From: Symsagittifera roscoffensis
Taxonomy: Eukaryota; Xenacoelomorpha; Acoela; Convolutidae
Length of the DNA: 64,000 nucleotides
Direction: 5' to 3'
Assembly: GCF_963678635.1 (NCBI RefSeq)
Contig: NC_087065.1
Span: 63,828,973 to 63,892,972, forward strand
The notes beneath the pieces were generated by a model that was not told where the DNA came from, ran no database searches, and saw only the letters and a list, made by a program, of their open reading frames with translations. Both the position numbers and the translations under genes were made by a program. Below, piece by piece: positions 50,501 through 61,344 of the stretch. How positions within the stretch are numbered: the stretch's first letter is position 1; every line of letters begins with the position of its first letter.

Positions 50501-53500
50501 TTCGAGGTGTCTACTTTTTATCAGATAATAGCTGTTTTGCCTTTATTACACTAGCGATCAGCGCAGTGTATTATTACGAACCTTCTTTTTGTCTAACCTA
50601 CCTCGCAAATAAAATCTTCACTTTTTTGGAAATTTCACTGTAGAATTGGAAATTGCATAGCATCTGTTCTCTGCTTTATTTGTGCACAGTATTTGGTACC
50701 TATTAAGCTGAGTGGTTAGTGCGTGAGACTCTTAATTTCTAGATCGCAGGTTCGAATCTCAGACGTAGCCGAATTTAAATAAATCCCAATGCTTATTTCT
50801 AATTTTTCTTATTGCCTTTTTATAGAGCTGCTTTTTGTCGTGTTCTCGCTAGTGTTTGCGAAGCGAAGCTTTGCCTCTGTGTAAAAAAATGCACACAAAT
50901 TTTGGTTAACATTGTGTTCTGGGTAATGTTGTCTCAACTTTGAGCTACAAGCGCGGATCATGGTTGGTCTTCGACTTCTCGACTGCTAGGTGGAAACCGT
51001 AGCAGATAATCACTTCTTTAACCTGCGATTTTTATATTTTAACTCAAGATATGTTTTTGCAAGTTTTTGGAGTTGGATTCTTCGTGTTGAACGCACTTAA
51101 TATTCAAATTGTGTTTTTATCTTTGAAATAAATCTAAATTAATTACATTAGGTCGAGTGTTCACTTACCAGAGGAGACTCCTAAACAGAAGCACGTGAGA
51201 TACGAGAACTCTAATAAGTGGCCTCTGAGTGCGCAAGTGGGAAGTGCTCCTGTTCTACCCAGCGGGGGCTCATCTTCGGCCAGTTTGGAAAGTTTGTCTG
51301 GAGGCGTAAAGGTACGTAGTTTTTAAGGCTGTACTAAACTGTTTCAAGTCATAGCCAGTAGCGTTCCGAGAAGGCGGTCGACCCCCTCTCAATTCTGGCT
51401 GCCAAAACTTTTCAAAGTATCCCCGCTTGGGTTTTTTGTTATGGCCGCCATTTCTGGCTGACCTACCCTTAACAAGTTTTCTTGGCTGAGAAATTTTTGA
51501 AAAATTCGAAATGGATGATCTGAAATAAGTAGGCTCAATTTATCAAAAAACTGCAACAAAGCTTCAAGATGAAAAAAAACTTTTTTCTTATGTTCGTTGA
51601 TATGTTAATAGTCGAGCAGAAGCATGTTTCGAACATCAAAAGTGTAAAAGTAACAAAAAACGCGATCGACTTCTAGTTTTGATGGTGGAATTTATTTTTC
51701 AGATTTACCAGCGAAACAAAAAAATTACTAATTGATCCAATTTTCTCAAATTGGGTTAATTTTATCAAAAAAAGAGTCATCATAAATTGTTCTAGAAATT
51801 CAAAGAGTTTCAAGGCCATCTATTTTTTTCTTTGAAGTTCGAAAGTTGAGATTGTCAGAAAATAAGTCGATTTTTTTTTGTTTACTTACGTTCATTGACT
51901 TTTTTCCAGCTTTATGTTGGCTGTGTTTATTCAATTCGATTCTATACGAGGAGTATTAAGTGTTCAATTTCAGCACGCATTCACTAAGAAAACCATTCTG
52001 AGAGCAGAAGACTGCACTCAGTGTGGGAAGAAACTGAAGTTTGGAAACGAAGCTCAAAAATGCAAGAATTGCAAGTTCGTCTGTCACACAGCATGCAAAT
52101 TACATGCGCTAACTCGACCATGTCCGAAGAATGTGACGAATGACAAGAGGTCAATAGGGGCTCTTGCGAACTTCTGTCCCAGCCATGCACCCTATGTGCC
52201 CCAAGTGTTGGCTGCAATTGTGAAGGAAATTGAGGAGAGGGGCCGAACAGAGTCGGGCATCTACAGAATCCCAGGAACACACAGGCAAGTAACCTGGACA
52301 GCCTAACAATATGGAATTTTTCCACTTCCAACGAAATAAAAAACTCGAGTTCGAATAGAAGTAAATTTAGTAGAACAGCTGACCATGACAATCATTATGA
52401 TCTGTCTCTTCAACATTGTCATAAACATAGTTATTCAGAGTAATTTTATATAGGTCTTGGTGAGTTTTTTGTTTTTTTTTTTCAGGAAAAAGTCATAAAA
52501 TTTGTTCACGCTCAATTTTGGTTTCTCGCGGTTTGACTTTTAATTTATTTTCCTAAAACGGAAGGCAAACTCTAGTATTGAACGGCCAAAATGTGAAGGT
52601 CACAAACAATGTGATCGACTTCTTACTTACACTTGCGAAGCATAGTGTTATAGTACGAACTTTATTTTTTTTTCCAACCTAAAGCAACAATATTTGCTGC
52701 ATCGAATTGGCAATACAAAATGATAGGCAATTTGTTGCACCTTTACAGCTTATTCATAACATGTGCTTTGACATTCGAATAAGTATAAGTTACACAGTTG
52801 ATGCATTTTTATTTCATGAGGTGAACCGTAGAATCTATTTGTTTCAAACAACATAACTACAATGAAATCTCGATTTCAGAAGTTTTCTAACGCAATATAT
52901 CTCGCAATTTTTTGAAAAGCATAGTTTACGCATAATGTGGCTTTATGATTTGCAATTTATTACATGCAAAGTTGTATCTTTTTGTATTTGGTGCTACTTT
53001 TCCTGCATCGAATTGATAATTTATTAGCATGTGTAGCTGCGTTATTGGTGGCTAGTTTTTGGGGATTTTAAGCATCCTTGGCTGAATGGTTAGTGCGTGA
53101 GACTCAAATTTGCTAGGTCGCAAATTTTTGCTAATTCGAGTTTTTGCAAATTCGAGGCTTATTTCTACTTTCTTATGTCTGTTGATTGAGCTGCTTTTTG
53201 GTCGTGTTCTCGCAAGTGTTTGCGAAGCGCAGCTTCGCCTCTGTGTTCGAATGTGGATTTTAGTTTTCAGATTTTCAAGCGAAATAAAAATTCACCGATT
53301 GTTACAATTTGCTACAATCGGGTCAATTTTGTCAAAAAATACTGGTCATAAATTGTTCTAGAACTTCAAAGAGCTTTAAGAGCATCAGTTTTTTTCTTTT
53401 GAAATTCGAAAGTTGAGAGTTTTTCAAAAAACAAGTCTTTTTTTTCTGTTTTCTTGCGTTCATTACTTTTTCCAAATGTCAGTTGGCTTTGTTTTTCATT

Positions 53501-56500
53501 GAATTTGTAACGCTTGCGATTAGCAACGTTATCAAAGTGGAATATAGACTTTATCGGGTTAACAACTTGTTTACAACTTATAACACCTGGTCTCTTGGTT
53601 CACAATGAATTCTAATTGTAAGCGTCTACGGCACACTTAACCTGGAGGTAACGAATACGGCAAAGGCCCTGTGTTCGAATCTGACCAGGACCTGTTTTTT
53701 TTAAACGGGAATTATTCAGTTTCAAAAAAATTGTCGGCGGATTGTTTGTTTGCTTATGTTTTGTCGGCTTATTTGCCACATCGTAGATTTTTTTTGCTCT
53801 ATGCAGTTTTCATTGGAGTTACTTTTCTATAATTTCATTTACTCCTGCAGTTTGTAACTCTACTAGCCTTGACTTTGTCTATTTTCCTGTTTTGATTTCG
53901 GCTTATATTTATCGGCTTACTAAACCAATTTTAGGTCGTTCGAATGAACCATAATTTGTACGTTTTCCTCCGGATTGCGCAAAACGTTGAAAGTTTCAGA
54001 ATAGAAATTGTAGTTCTTAGTTTTTCATGACAACATTTTTTTGTCGCTCAAAAATGTGTTTGAATTTTCGTTAAACGCCGTCAAATGATGTTTCTGGGCG
54101 TGGTTTCCGTAAGTAGAACATGCTTCCAGACATAATTTTGAGTTTTTTTTTAGTTGAGGTTTCTTCGAAATTTTTTTCCGTTTTCTTTGGACTTAGTGAC
54201 TCTTCTTTCCTTTCCTCTTCACCTGTTTCACCTCTGTGTTTGTAATGATGCTGTGATATTTTTCCTGTGAAATTTGTAAGTTAATAAACTGTTTTGACAT
54301 CGAAATAAGACATAGCTTCCTGCCAAGCCTAAACAAATAAATTTTTTATCCTTGCGATCAGCATGGGTGTTGCAACCGGGCCCTAAACTTTTTTTTCCCA
54401 TTTAATTTTTTTGATCACAGGCTGACTGAATTTTCAGTCATCCCCAAGTCTGTACTTACGTTAACTAACTGTACTTACGCGAATTTTTTTTGAGCATGGC
54501 GGCATTTTAAATGCCCGTTCTAAACGAAATTTTTATGTGTTGATTGTAAGTTTAACGACTCAGATTTCAGCATATCGTTTTTTTTCTTCTCTTTATTCAG
54601 GTTCAAAGTATTTGTGCTTATTTAATATCGGCTTAGCGTCCTTATTTTGACAGATTGGATGAGCAACGTTTGTTTCAATCTAAATGTTTTCATAGAGACT
54701 TGGAAACTTGTCTTCGTGCTTTTAAAGTTTTTTTTTCGGCCTAGTCTGCTCAAGAATTGTCGGCTTTGTTCCGATGCTAAATTAACATGCAATTGTCCTA
54801 CTTGGCATGTTTTTTCAATGAGTTTTTGTTTGAGACAAAATCAAGGTAAAGGTATGAAAGTTTTGATAGATAGTTTTGAACTTTTTTCAAGAAAAAAATC
54901 ATTCTGCTGCTTCAACTCTGAGTGTACTTGCAAGCTATAAAATGAGTGGCAGATGAAAGAAGTTGGTTAAAGTAAGAATTTATTGTATGTTTTTAAGGAT
55001 TGTGGGAGATATTATGGACCAGATTTCGAGGAACAAGACGCCCTACCTGTCTGGCCATGATGTGCACACAGTGTGCAGTGTTATGAAGGACTTCATCAGA
55101 CGCCTGGAGGAACCCATTGTCACATACAGACTCCACGACCACTTCATGGCAGTAGCAGACTTGCCACCCTCCGAAGCCACTTCGTACATATACCTTGAAA
55201 ACTTGATTTGTTTTATCCTGTTGTTTCTACTGAATTTTTTGTTCCCATCATGTAGTGGGGACTGGGAGGAATTTACTTTTTTTTGCATTTTTGATATTTT
55301 ATATTAAGAATCGTTTTGATCGTAATTGGAGACACAATGAACCTGTTAATCATGTTGGAATTTTTTTGATTTTTGATTTGACTAATTAAGATTGAAATTT
55401 CCTTAAGTTGTTGATTGATGACAGACGCTATTTATAGTGTCTTAAGCAAAAAGCTCATTGTTTTTACCTCGAAATTGTTTCCTTTGAAAGTGCCTTTATT
55501 TGATGAATTTTTGGTTTCTTAAAAAACAACCTGTATCTCAGTGAAACAAAATTGCACTAGCAATGATAATTTGATAGAAGAGATTGGTATCTAGTTATAT
55601 GTGATGAAGAATGCGTTTACTGTGATGTGTTTATCTGTTTACAGAACGCTGCTTTCTCTCGTCTCGGAGCTTCCGCATGTCAATAGGGACACTCTAGCAT
55701 TTATTATGCTCCATCTGAAGAGAGTTTCAACGTGGAAGCACTGTTCTATGGGCACCGACAACCTCAGTAAGATCTTCGGACCCACACTTATCCGAAACTC
55801 TCTCGCAAGTGTGCATTCAGACAACCAGATGATGATTCTAGAGGAGTCTAAGCGACATCCACTTGTGATGCAGAGGTTGTTTGAGATACCCGAGCATTTT
55901 TGGAGTCAGTTCCTAACACCCAGCTCCAGGTATGCGTTAAATTTTAAATGTCGTCCAATTTTAACTACAGGAATAAACTCAGCTGTGATTATGAGAAAAA
56001 GTATCAACGCGTACAGTAGTAACGACTGTCGCATTAAGCACAGATGACGATCCATTTTTCTTCTTTCAGTGTTTGTTTACACTAGCCAGCTTGCGAGCAT
56101 TAGTGTATTAGTACAAACCTTTTTTTCTAAGCTAACTCGCAAATATGGTTCATTTATTTGGTGGCGCTTTTGCTATAATCACGATCTGTAGTATTTGAAT
56201 TTTCAATGCATCTGTTCTCTGCTTTATTTTTGGCTAGTGTTTGTTTGTGATTCATTAAGCGTCCGTGGCTGAGTGGTAAGTGTGCGAGACTCATAATCTA
56301 TGGGTCGCAGATCGAATTCGAGTCGTAGCTGATTTTTTTAAACTAATTCGAGGCTTTTTTCTACTTTGTCTTACACTTTATAGAGCTGCTTTTTGTCGTA
56401 TTCTCGCTCTAGTGTTTGCAAATCGCAGCTTCGCCTCTGTGTTGATGATTTGTTGTCCTTTGTGTTTGATTAGATGTACAAATAACCTTCTGCGGTATTT

Positions 56501-56901
56501 CTCGAAATTGAAAATGTTAGTTTATCAAAATGTTACTTTCTGTCTGTACCCAGTGTTACTCTTGAATCGCGATTGTCTGTTACTGTTCTTACAGATCCCA
56601 GTTTTCGAAAAAGTATAATTTAGAGAAGTAGCAAAGATTTCTTTTTAGTGGCGGTGTCCAACATGACACCGATGCAACCTCATCTGAATCGGATAACCCT
56701 ATGACCCCTGGAGTTCCGCGGACTCCAGGAGCTGTTTTGAGGACAATCAGTGAAGACAGACTCCTAGATAGTGCTGGAACCGGAACTGATTCAGATACCC
56801 CTGTGATGTACGGGCCAAGCAGTGCAGTTGCTCACAGGACCAGATATAAGAATGTGGGAATCACGAAAGGCTCCAGATATTTCACGTCTCCTTTGAGGTG
56901 A
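47538..56901 (+). CDS. RACGAP1: RACGAP1 / CYK-4, centralspindlin Rho-family GAP
   Basis: Nine coding exons: 47538-47693, 47781-47875, 47944-48149, 50067-50301, 51152-51311, 51974-52284, 54998-55183, 55645-55929, 56649-56901; 628 aa against 632 in human. N-terminal coiled coil (exons 1-3) that in relatives binds the kinesin MKLP1; Ser-rich linker; C1 zinc domain in exon 6 (H near 51974, C-x2-C at 52014, C-x2-C near 52060, H-x3-C near 52086); RhoGAP domain from exon 6 to 8 with the arginine finger in G-I-Y-R-I-P-G near 52257 and the L-x-K-I-F-G-P-T block near 55764; Ser/Thr-Pro-rich tail. It acts at the central spindle and midbody in cytokinesis. Intron 6 has a GC donor (AG|GCAAGT), required by the frame. 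Introns are full of repeats. Confidence 0.92.
48941..49135 (+). repeat. tRNA-headed SINE, second family
   Basis: The head (48941-49014) has A-box TGGCCGAGTGG and B-box GTTCGAATCCC and looks like a class II (Leu/Ser-type) tRNA. The unrelated body holds two GTGGG-rich boxes and ends near an A-rich tail (about 49125). Called a SINE rather than a tRNA gene because the acceptor stem ends do not pair well and a body follows. Confidence 0.65.
49154..49790 (+). repeat. tRNA-bearing TIR element, copy 5 (long subfamily)
   Basis: Head ACTCTTGCGAAGCAATGTG, tail TCGCAAGTGTTTGCGAAGTGCAGCTTCGCCTCTGTG. Longer than the short subfamily through a ~300-bp AT-rich insertion shared with copy 7. The tRNA-like part near 49597-49650 has lost its B box. 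Confidence 0.7.
50302..51151 (+). other. RACGAP1 intron 4 with TIR element
   Basis: 850-bp intron, largely TIR-element copy 6 (50548-50882); the remainder is AT-rich and unremarkable. Confidence 0.7.
50548..50882 (+). repeat. tRNA-bearing TIR element, copy 6
   Basis: Perfect 10-bp terminal pair ACACTAGCGA (50548-50557) and TCGCTAGTGT (50846-50855), then the GCGAAGCGAAGC box and CTCTGTGT. The tRNA-like module near 50705-50770 has GCTGAGTGG and B-box GGTTCGAATCT. Confidence 0.8.
51500..51925 (+). repeat. R2 dispersed repeat copy in RACGAP1 intron 5
   Basis: Ordered boxes: AACGCGATCGACTTCTAGTTTTGATGGTGGAATTTATTTTTCAG near 51660, TTGATCCAATTTTCTCAAATTGGGTTAATTTTATC near 51732, and TTTACTTACGTTCATTGACTTTTTTCCAGC near 51880. 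Confidence 0.7.
52435..53500 (+). repeat. R2 dispersed repeat copy, split by TIR element
   Basis: The left half runs from the GGTCTTGGTGAGTTTTT box to CGACTTCT at about 52623. The right half resumes with CGAATGTGGATTTTAG at 53249 and runs to TTTTTCCAAATGTCAGTTGGC. The break falls inside the otherwise continuous CGACTTCTAGTTTCGAAAGTGG box of other copies. Confidence 0.7.
52624..53246 (+). repeat. tRNA-bearing TIR element, copy 7 (long subfamily)
   Basis: Perfect 10-bp terminal pair ACACTTGCGA (52629-52638) and TCGCAAGTGT (53210-53219), then a perfect hairpin GCGAAGC-GCA-GCTTCGC (53222-53238) and CTCTGTGT. Insertion into an R2 copy fixes its approximate ends. The tRNA-like part near 53063-53130 has TTGGCTGAATGG. 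Confidence 0.8.
56079..56441 (+). repeat. tRNA-bearing TIR element, copy 8
   Basis: Head ACACTAGCCAGC, tail CTCGCTCTAGTGTTTGCAAATCGCAGCTTCGCCTCTGTG. The tRNA-like module at 56259-56330 has A-box TGGCTGAGTGG. In RACGAP1 intron 8. Confidence 0.75.
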
Positions 56902-57699
56902 CAGAGAAAATAGAGCAAAGCACAAGGACTCGTCGTGCAGATCAGATCTGATTCTGATTTAGCGCCTGGAAATTGTATTGTAATATAGAAATAGTTGTGG
57001 CGGGAAATGCGCATTATTATAACGGCTCTGCAATGCTTCTCCAAATGAAAATAGTCTCTTCGAGAAAAGCTCTTCAATAATCTATTTAAAAATGATTGCT
57101 GATCAGATAAGTGCTTCAACTTGGACGGTTTCTTTTATGAGTCCTTTTTTCTAATTCACTTGGAATCCTTAAATAATATGTTATAGATAACATTTTCATT
57201 TGGGGAAGCGAGTGTTGTTGAGCTCGGTTTTATTGCTGTATTCTAAATCTACCCTCTGTCGTTTAGAGTCTGGCGCGTTTGTTTTGCGATTTGATTGAAC
57301 AAATTTGAGTAACCGTGCATCAGTATTTAACAAATTTTAAGTTTACTTCAATTTACTTACACCCTTGTGGTCTGAAATTTGTATTATTTTAAACGTTTTT
57401 TGCTGTGTTTGATTTCAATTGTTGTGATGTTGAACTTGGATAAAATTTAAGTCAATTAAAATGTTTTTTGTTTTGTTTTATCAGTGTGTCCCTCATGACA
57501 CTTGAATCTAGCAACAGGCCGATCTTCGAGTTTGTCGGGGCGGGGGGAAATAGTTAGTATATGTTGAAGCCGAAGGCACTTTTTTTACATAATCGAGGTT
57601 AGTCGGCCAAAAATTGATGTCGGAATGTATCACAGGGGTAGGGGCGTTTAATTGATTAGTGTTGAATTCCTCTCAATCCACCCTTGAAATCATCAGGAC

Positions 57700-57845
57700 A
57701 AGTTGCCCATTCCAAACTACCCTATACCATTATACCCTTTATACCTATATAACTGTTTTAAAAACATAGGGTTGATTGGCATAGGGTAGATTGAATCACC
57801 GGGTAGAATGCATGGGGTAGACTGGAATCGGGTAGATTGGCATGG
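57700..57845 (+). repeat. Foldback of short GGGTAGATTGG-type repeats
   Basis: The left arm has CATTCCAAACTACCCTATACC-type strings; the right arm has repeated GGGTAGATTG, GGGTAGAATG, GGGTAGACTGGAATC and GGGTAGATTGGCATGG. The arms are roughly complementary. Confidence 0.5.
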
Positions 57846-57982
57846 AACCTATAAATTTAAATATTATCGTTGTATCGTTATATTAGGCGAGGTATCGTTG
57901 TATCCAATTATTAAATAAGATGAGCGATTAGTTATATCAGCAGAGTCGAGCTCCGAGTTCAATTAAAACAAATAATTAAAAT

Positions 57983-58205
57983 TATTAAGAGTCGATGAAC
58001 GTAGCTCAGACTCTTTTATAGGTCGTGATATTTTTTCCCCTTTTTTCGGGAAAAATTATAATTTGTTAGGCTCAAATTTACTTTTTCGCGGTTTGGTTTT
58101 TCTTTTCTTTTTAAGTTCAGTTCGTTTCCTCGTTTAAAAGGAGGCACTTTCCACTGTCGAAAAGCGAAAGTGTGAAGGTCACTAAAAACGTTATAGACTT
58201 TTTAC
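57983..58205 (+). repeat. R2 dispersed repeat copy, 5' half
   Basis: Starts TTAAGAGTCGATGAACGTAGCTCAGACTCTT, then the TTTTTCGCGGTTTGG and AAAGTGTGAAGGTCACTAAAAACG boxes; it stops at the point where other copies continue CGACTT. Confidence 0.7.
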
Positions 58206-58966
58206 CCTATTCCAATCTATCCTAATACCCTAAAAATGAGCGATTTTTTTCATCAGCAATTTTAGTGTATATCACGGGCTGAGTACTACAATGGTAAATA
58301 GGGGGAAATACGGTGCTTGTGTTCTATAATAGACGTAGTACGAGTATTAGTTTTTGGTTTTGCACGAAAAGTTTTGGGTGAGATCTTGCTTTCTATGCAC
58401 GCAAAATTTTGGGAAACTCAGCTGTTGCTCCCACCCACTCCCCCCTCCTGCCATTTTATTTCAAGATGGCAGGCAGACTAATTAAGCTCTTCTTATTATA
58501 TTTTGTCGTTTTACTGTACCTTATCAAATTACTCGTTACACCATGAAATTGATTATGCTTATGTGAGGTGGGGGTATAATCGTTAGTTGATAACATTAGG
58601 AAGGGCAAATCGAGGTTGTTGGTTTGTATTTTGAAGTGTTTATGACCGAAGTAAGTTTTTACGTATTTAGTCCGTGTATTTACAGGCAGGGGAGTGGGGG
58701 AGTAACTTCTCAAAGGTTGTTCATGCTCTGTATTGTTTTGGTGGTCTGCTCGTTAAGATTTTGAAACACAAAGAGCTTCAAGATGATGAATGTTTTCAGT
58801 GAAACGCCAAACTTAAAAAGACGTGACATTTCTGTAATTTTAAAGGTTTGGTCGTTGCACTCATTGGTCATAAGCTTCATCGATCTTTGTGGTTCACATT
58901 TTTGACTGGCTCCGCAACAAACAAAAAGTCAGGAATCGAACTTACTGCTCAATTTTTTCAGAAGAT

Positions 58967-60499
58967 ATGTCTCTTGAAATCGAATCATCAGATGTCGTTC
59001 GTCTTATCGAACAGTTTCTGAAGGAAAACAACTTAAAGAGAACGTTGCAGGTTCTCCAAGAGGAAAGTACGATATCTCTCAACACTGTTGACAACCTTGA
59101 AAAGTTTACAAATGATATTATATCAGGCCACTGGGACATAGTCTTGGAGGCCATACAACCCCTGAAGTTACCAGATAAAACCCTGATCGAACTCTATGAG
59201 CAGATTGTACTGGAGCTCATTGAGTTGCGAGAACTAGGGGCAGCGAGGACTTTGTTGAGACAAACAGAACCAATGAAGTTAATGAAGCAACAGTTCCCTG
59301 ACAGGTTTGTGAACCTGGAGAATTTACTGACTCGGTCATACTTCGATCCGCGTGAAGTTTATACCGGCGGAAGTTCGAAGGAAAAGCGCCGTCAAGCCAT
59401 CGCAGACGCACTGTCTAACGAAGTCACCGTAGTACCATCATCGAGACTCCTCGCCTTGCTTACGCAGGCGTTAAAATGGCAGCAATATCAAGGATTGCTT
59501 CCTCCGGGAACCGTTATTGATGTATTCCGAGGAAAAGCGGCTGTAAAAGAATTGGAAGAGGAAAAGTACCCTACTCAGATGTCAAAGTTGATCAAATTTG
59601 GCCAAACTTCGCACGTTGAGTGCTGTACTTTTTCGCCGGATGGTCAGTACTTAGTTACGGGAAGCGTCGATGGCTTTATAGAAGTTTGGAATTTTCAAAC
59701 TGGAAAAATTAGAAAGGATCTCAAATACCAGGCTGCCGAGAACTTCATGTTGATGGACGACGCAGTTTTGTCTTTAGCGTTCAGTACCGATTCCGAAATG
59801 TTAGCGAGTGGATCCCAAGATGGGAAAATTAAAGTATGGAAGATCCAAACTGGACAATGTCTGAGACGATTCGAGAAGGCGCACAGCAAGGGCGTGACGT
59901 CAATCAACTTCTCAAAAGACTCAAGTCAGTTGCTGACTGGGTCTTTCGACCAGCTTATTCGAATCCAGGGTCTGAAATCGGGAAAGATCCTCAAAGAGTT
60001 TAAAGGTCACACATCTTTTGTGAACTGTGCCATTTTTTCCGCCGATGGACACTACATCCTAAGTGCATCATCAGACGGGTCAGTAAAAATCTGGAGCGTG
60101 AAAACGAACGAATGTATAAACACATTCAAGTCGATTGGTGGAGGCGACATTCCGGTCAATAGTGTCCATCTCCTGGCTAAGAACGCGGATCATTTTGTCG
60201 TGTGCAATAAATCGAGTACATTGGTCATTATGAATATACAAGGACATGTAGTTAGGAGTTTCACCTCGGGAAAGCGGGAGGGCGGAGACTTTTGTTGTTG
60301 CGAGGTATCACCCCGAGGCGAATGGGTCTATTGCATTGCAGATGACAAGGTGCTTTATTGCTTCAGCACAACTACAGGAAAATTGGAACGAACTTTAACC
60401 GTCCACGAAAAAGACGTAATTGGGATAGCGCATCACCCACATAATAATCTGATTTCGACTTTTGCTGAAGACGGATTGCTTAAACTGTGGAAACCATGA
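58967..60499 (+). CDS. SMU1: SMU1, WD40 spliceosomal B-complex factor
   Basis: A single coding exon of 510 aa (human 513). I chose ATG 58967 because it begins the conserved [13 protein letters not shown]-x-Q-F-L-K-E block; the frame is open further upstream but a splice acceptor TTTTTTCAG ends at 58961. Order: LisH (residues ~6-38), CTLH region (~40-95), linker with L-L-x-L-L-x-Q-A-L-K-W-Q (about 59450), then seven WD40 repeats from about 59590 to the end. SMU1 works with RED/IK in activating the spliceosomal B complex and influences splice-site choice. Lack of introns in a normally intron-rich gene is notable, but an upstream UTR intron or trans-splice site is likely. Confidence 0.95.
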   Translation: MSLEIESSDVVRLIEQFLKENNLKRTLQVLQEESTISLNTVDNLEKFTNDIISGHWDIVLEAIQPLKLPDKTLIELYEQIVLELIELRELGAARTLLRQTEPMKLMKQQFPDRFVNLENLLTRSYFDPREVYTGGSSKEKRRQAIADALSNEVTVVPSSRLLALLTQALKWQQYQGLLPPGTVIDVFRGKAAVKELEEEKYPTQMSKLIKFGQTSHVECCTFSPDGQYLVTGSVDGFIEVWNFQTGKIRKDLKYQAAENFMLMDDAVLSLAFSTDSEMLASGSQDGKIKVWKIQTGQCLRRFEKAHSKGVTSINFSKDSSQLLTGSFDQLIRIQGLKSGKILKEFKGHTSFVNCAIFSADGHYILSASSDGSVKIWSVKTNECINTFKSIGGGDIPVNSVHLLAKNADHFVVCNKSSTLVIMNIQGHVVRSFTSGKREGGDFCCCEVSPRGEWVYCIADDKVLYCFSTTTGKLERTLTVHEKDVIGIAHHPHNNLISTFAEDGLLKLWKP

Positions 60500-60539
60500 A
60501 AAATTTAAAAAAAGGATATATGATATGCTTCGTGCTTGG

Positions 60540-60545
60540 AATAAA
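60540..60545 (+). promoter_or_regulatory. SMU1 polyadenylation signal
   Basis: AATAAA 41 nt after the SMU1 stop codon, giving a very short 3' UTR. A second candidate AATAAA lies near 60752. Confidence 0.55.
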
Positions 60546-61344
60546 CTTCTCAGTATATTTTAATAGCAGCAAGCACAGATATGCTTCCTGTAATTGTATT
60601 TTTCGGAGAATTAGTTGTTCTTGTTTTCAAATTTAAAAGTTCCTTGTCTCATTGTTTTTGAATTTCCTTTTCTGAAAGTCATGTAGCAGTCTGTTTAAAG
60701 TACAAATCTACTTCGGAGTTTTTTGTTTCGGTTAGGGCCGTAAGGCGAGAATAAACTATGGGTTTAAATTCTATTGAACGAAGGAATTAGTGTATTTGGG
60801 TCTTGCTGCTTTTTTTTGTGTGTTTCCATTGAACTTCTATTGTTTCTGACTTCTAGACAGTGTTAATGAGCGAAAGGAATTTTTCTTATAGAGGGGTGTT
60901 TATTCGTTTGGGACTGTTTTCAACGAAAGTCTTAGTTTGCCCTTAGAAAATGTCGTATGCCCCTTTTTTCGGTTGTATCACAAAAAATCGAAAGCGAGAT
61001 CAATTCGAATGCAAGCAAGATTTATATTTTGATTTTTTTACCGGTCTGTTTTTATCACATAATCAACGTTCAATAAATTTCTTGAAATCTATTTAGTTTA
61101 GTTTGATATCAAATATTCTTTATACACGCCGAATATTCTTTATTTGACTTCATTAAAATTTGTGTTGTTTTTTTTCCAGCTCTGATTGGTGTCTTGTGGG
61201 AACCTAGTTTCCACGTTATTTTAGCTTTTTTGGCGGTCTTCGTATCAGACTTTTTTGGAGTTTAATTTAAATTCGTTTTCCACACCTAGGTTAAATTACG
61301 CTTTCAATGGTAAACTGGTGCGAAAAATGAAGCGGGAATTTTGT

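Larger units (their letters stand above)
52285..54997 (+). other. RACGAP1 intron 6 (GC-AG), repeat-filled
   Basis: 2.7 kb. An R2 copy (52435-52623, resumed 53247-53500) is interrupted by TIR-element copy 7 (52624-53246). A tRNA-like fragment with GTTCGAATCTGACC lies near 53620-53695; the rest is AT/poly-T-rich. The donor is GC, the acceptor TTTTTAAG at 54990-54997. Confidence 0.7.
56902..58966 (+). other. RACGAP1-SMU1 intergenic region
   Basis: 2.07 kb without a supported gene. It holds the probable RACGAP1 3' UTR, a foldback of ACCCTAT / GGGTAGATTGG repeats (57700-57845), a partial R2 copy (57983-58205) and AT-rich spacer. The last bases before SMU1 are a pyrimidine-rich acceptor CTCAATTTTTTCAG ending at 58961. 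Confidence 0.65.

Noticed and set aside
55184-55307. Continuation of RACGAP1 exon 7 as a hydrophobic segment
   Set aside because: It interrupts the RhoGAP domain; the donor at 55184 restores the known domain spacing.
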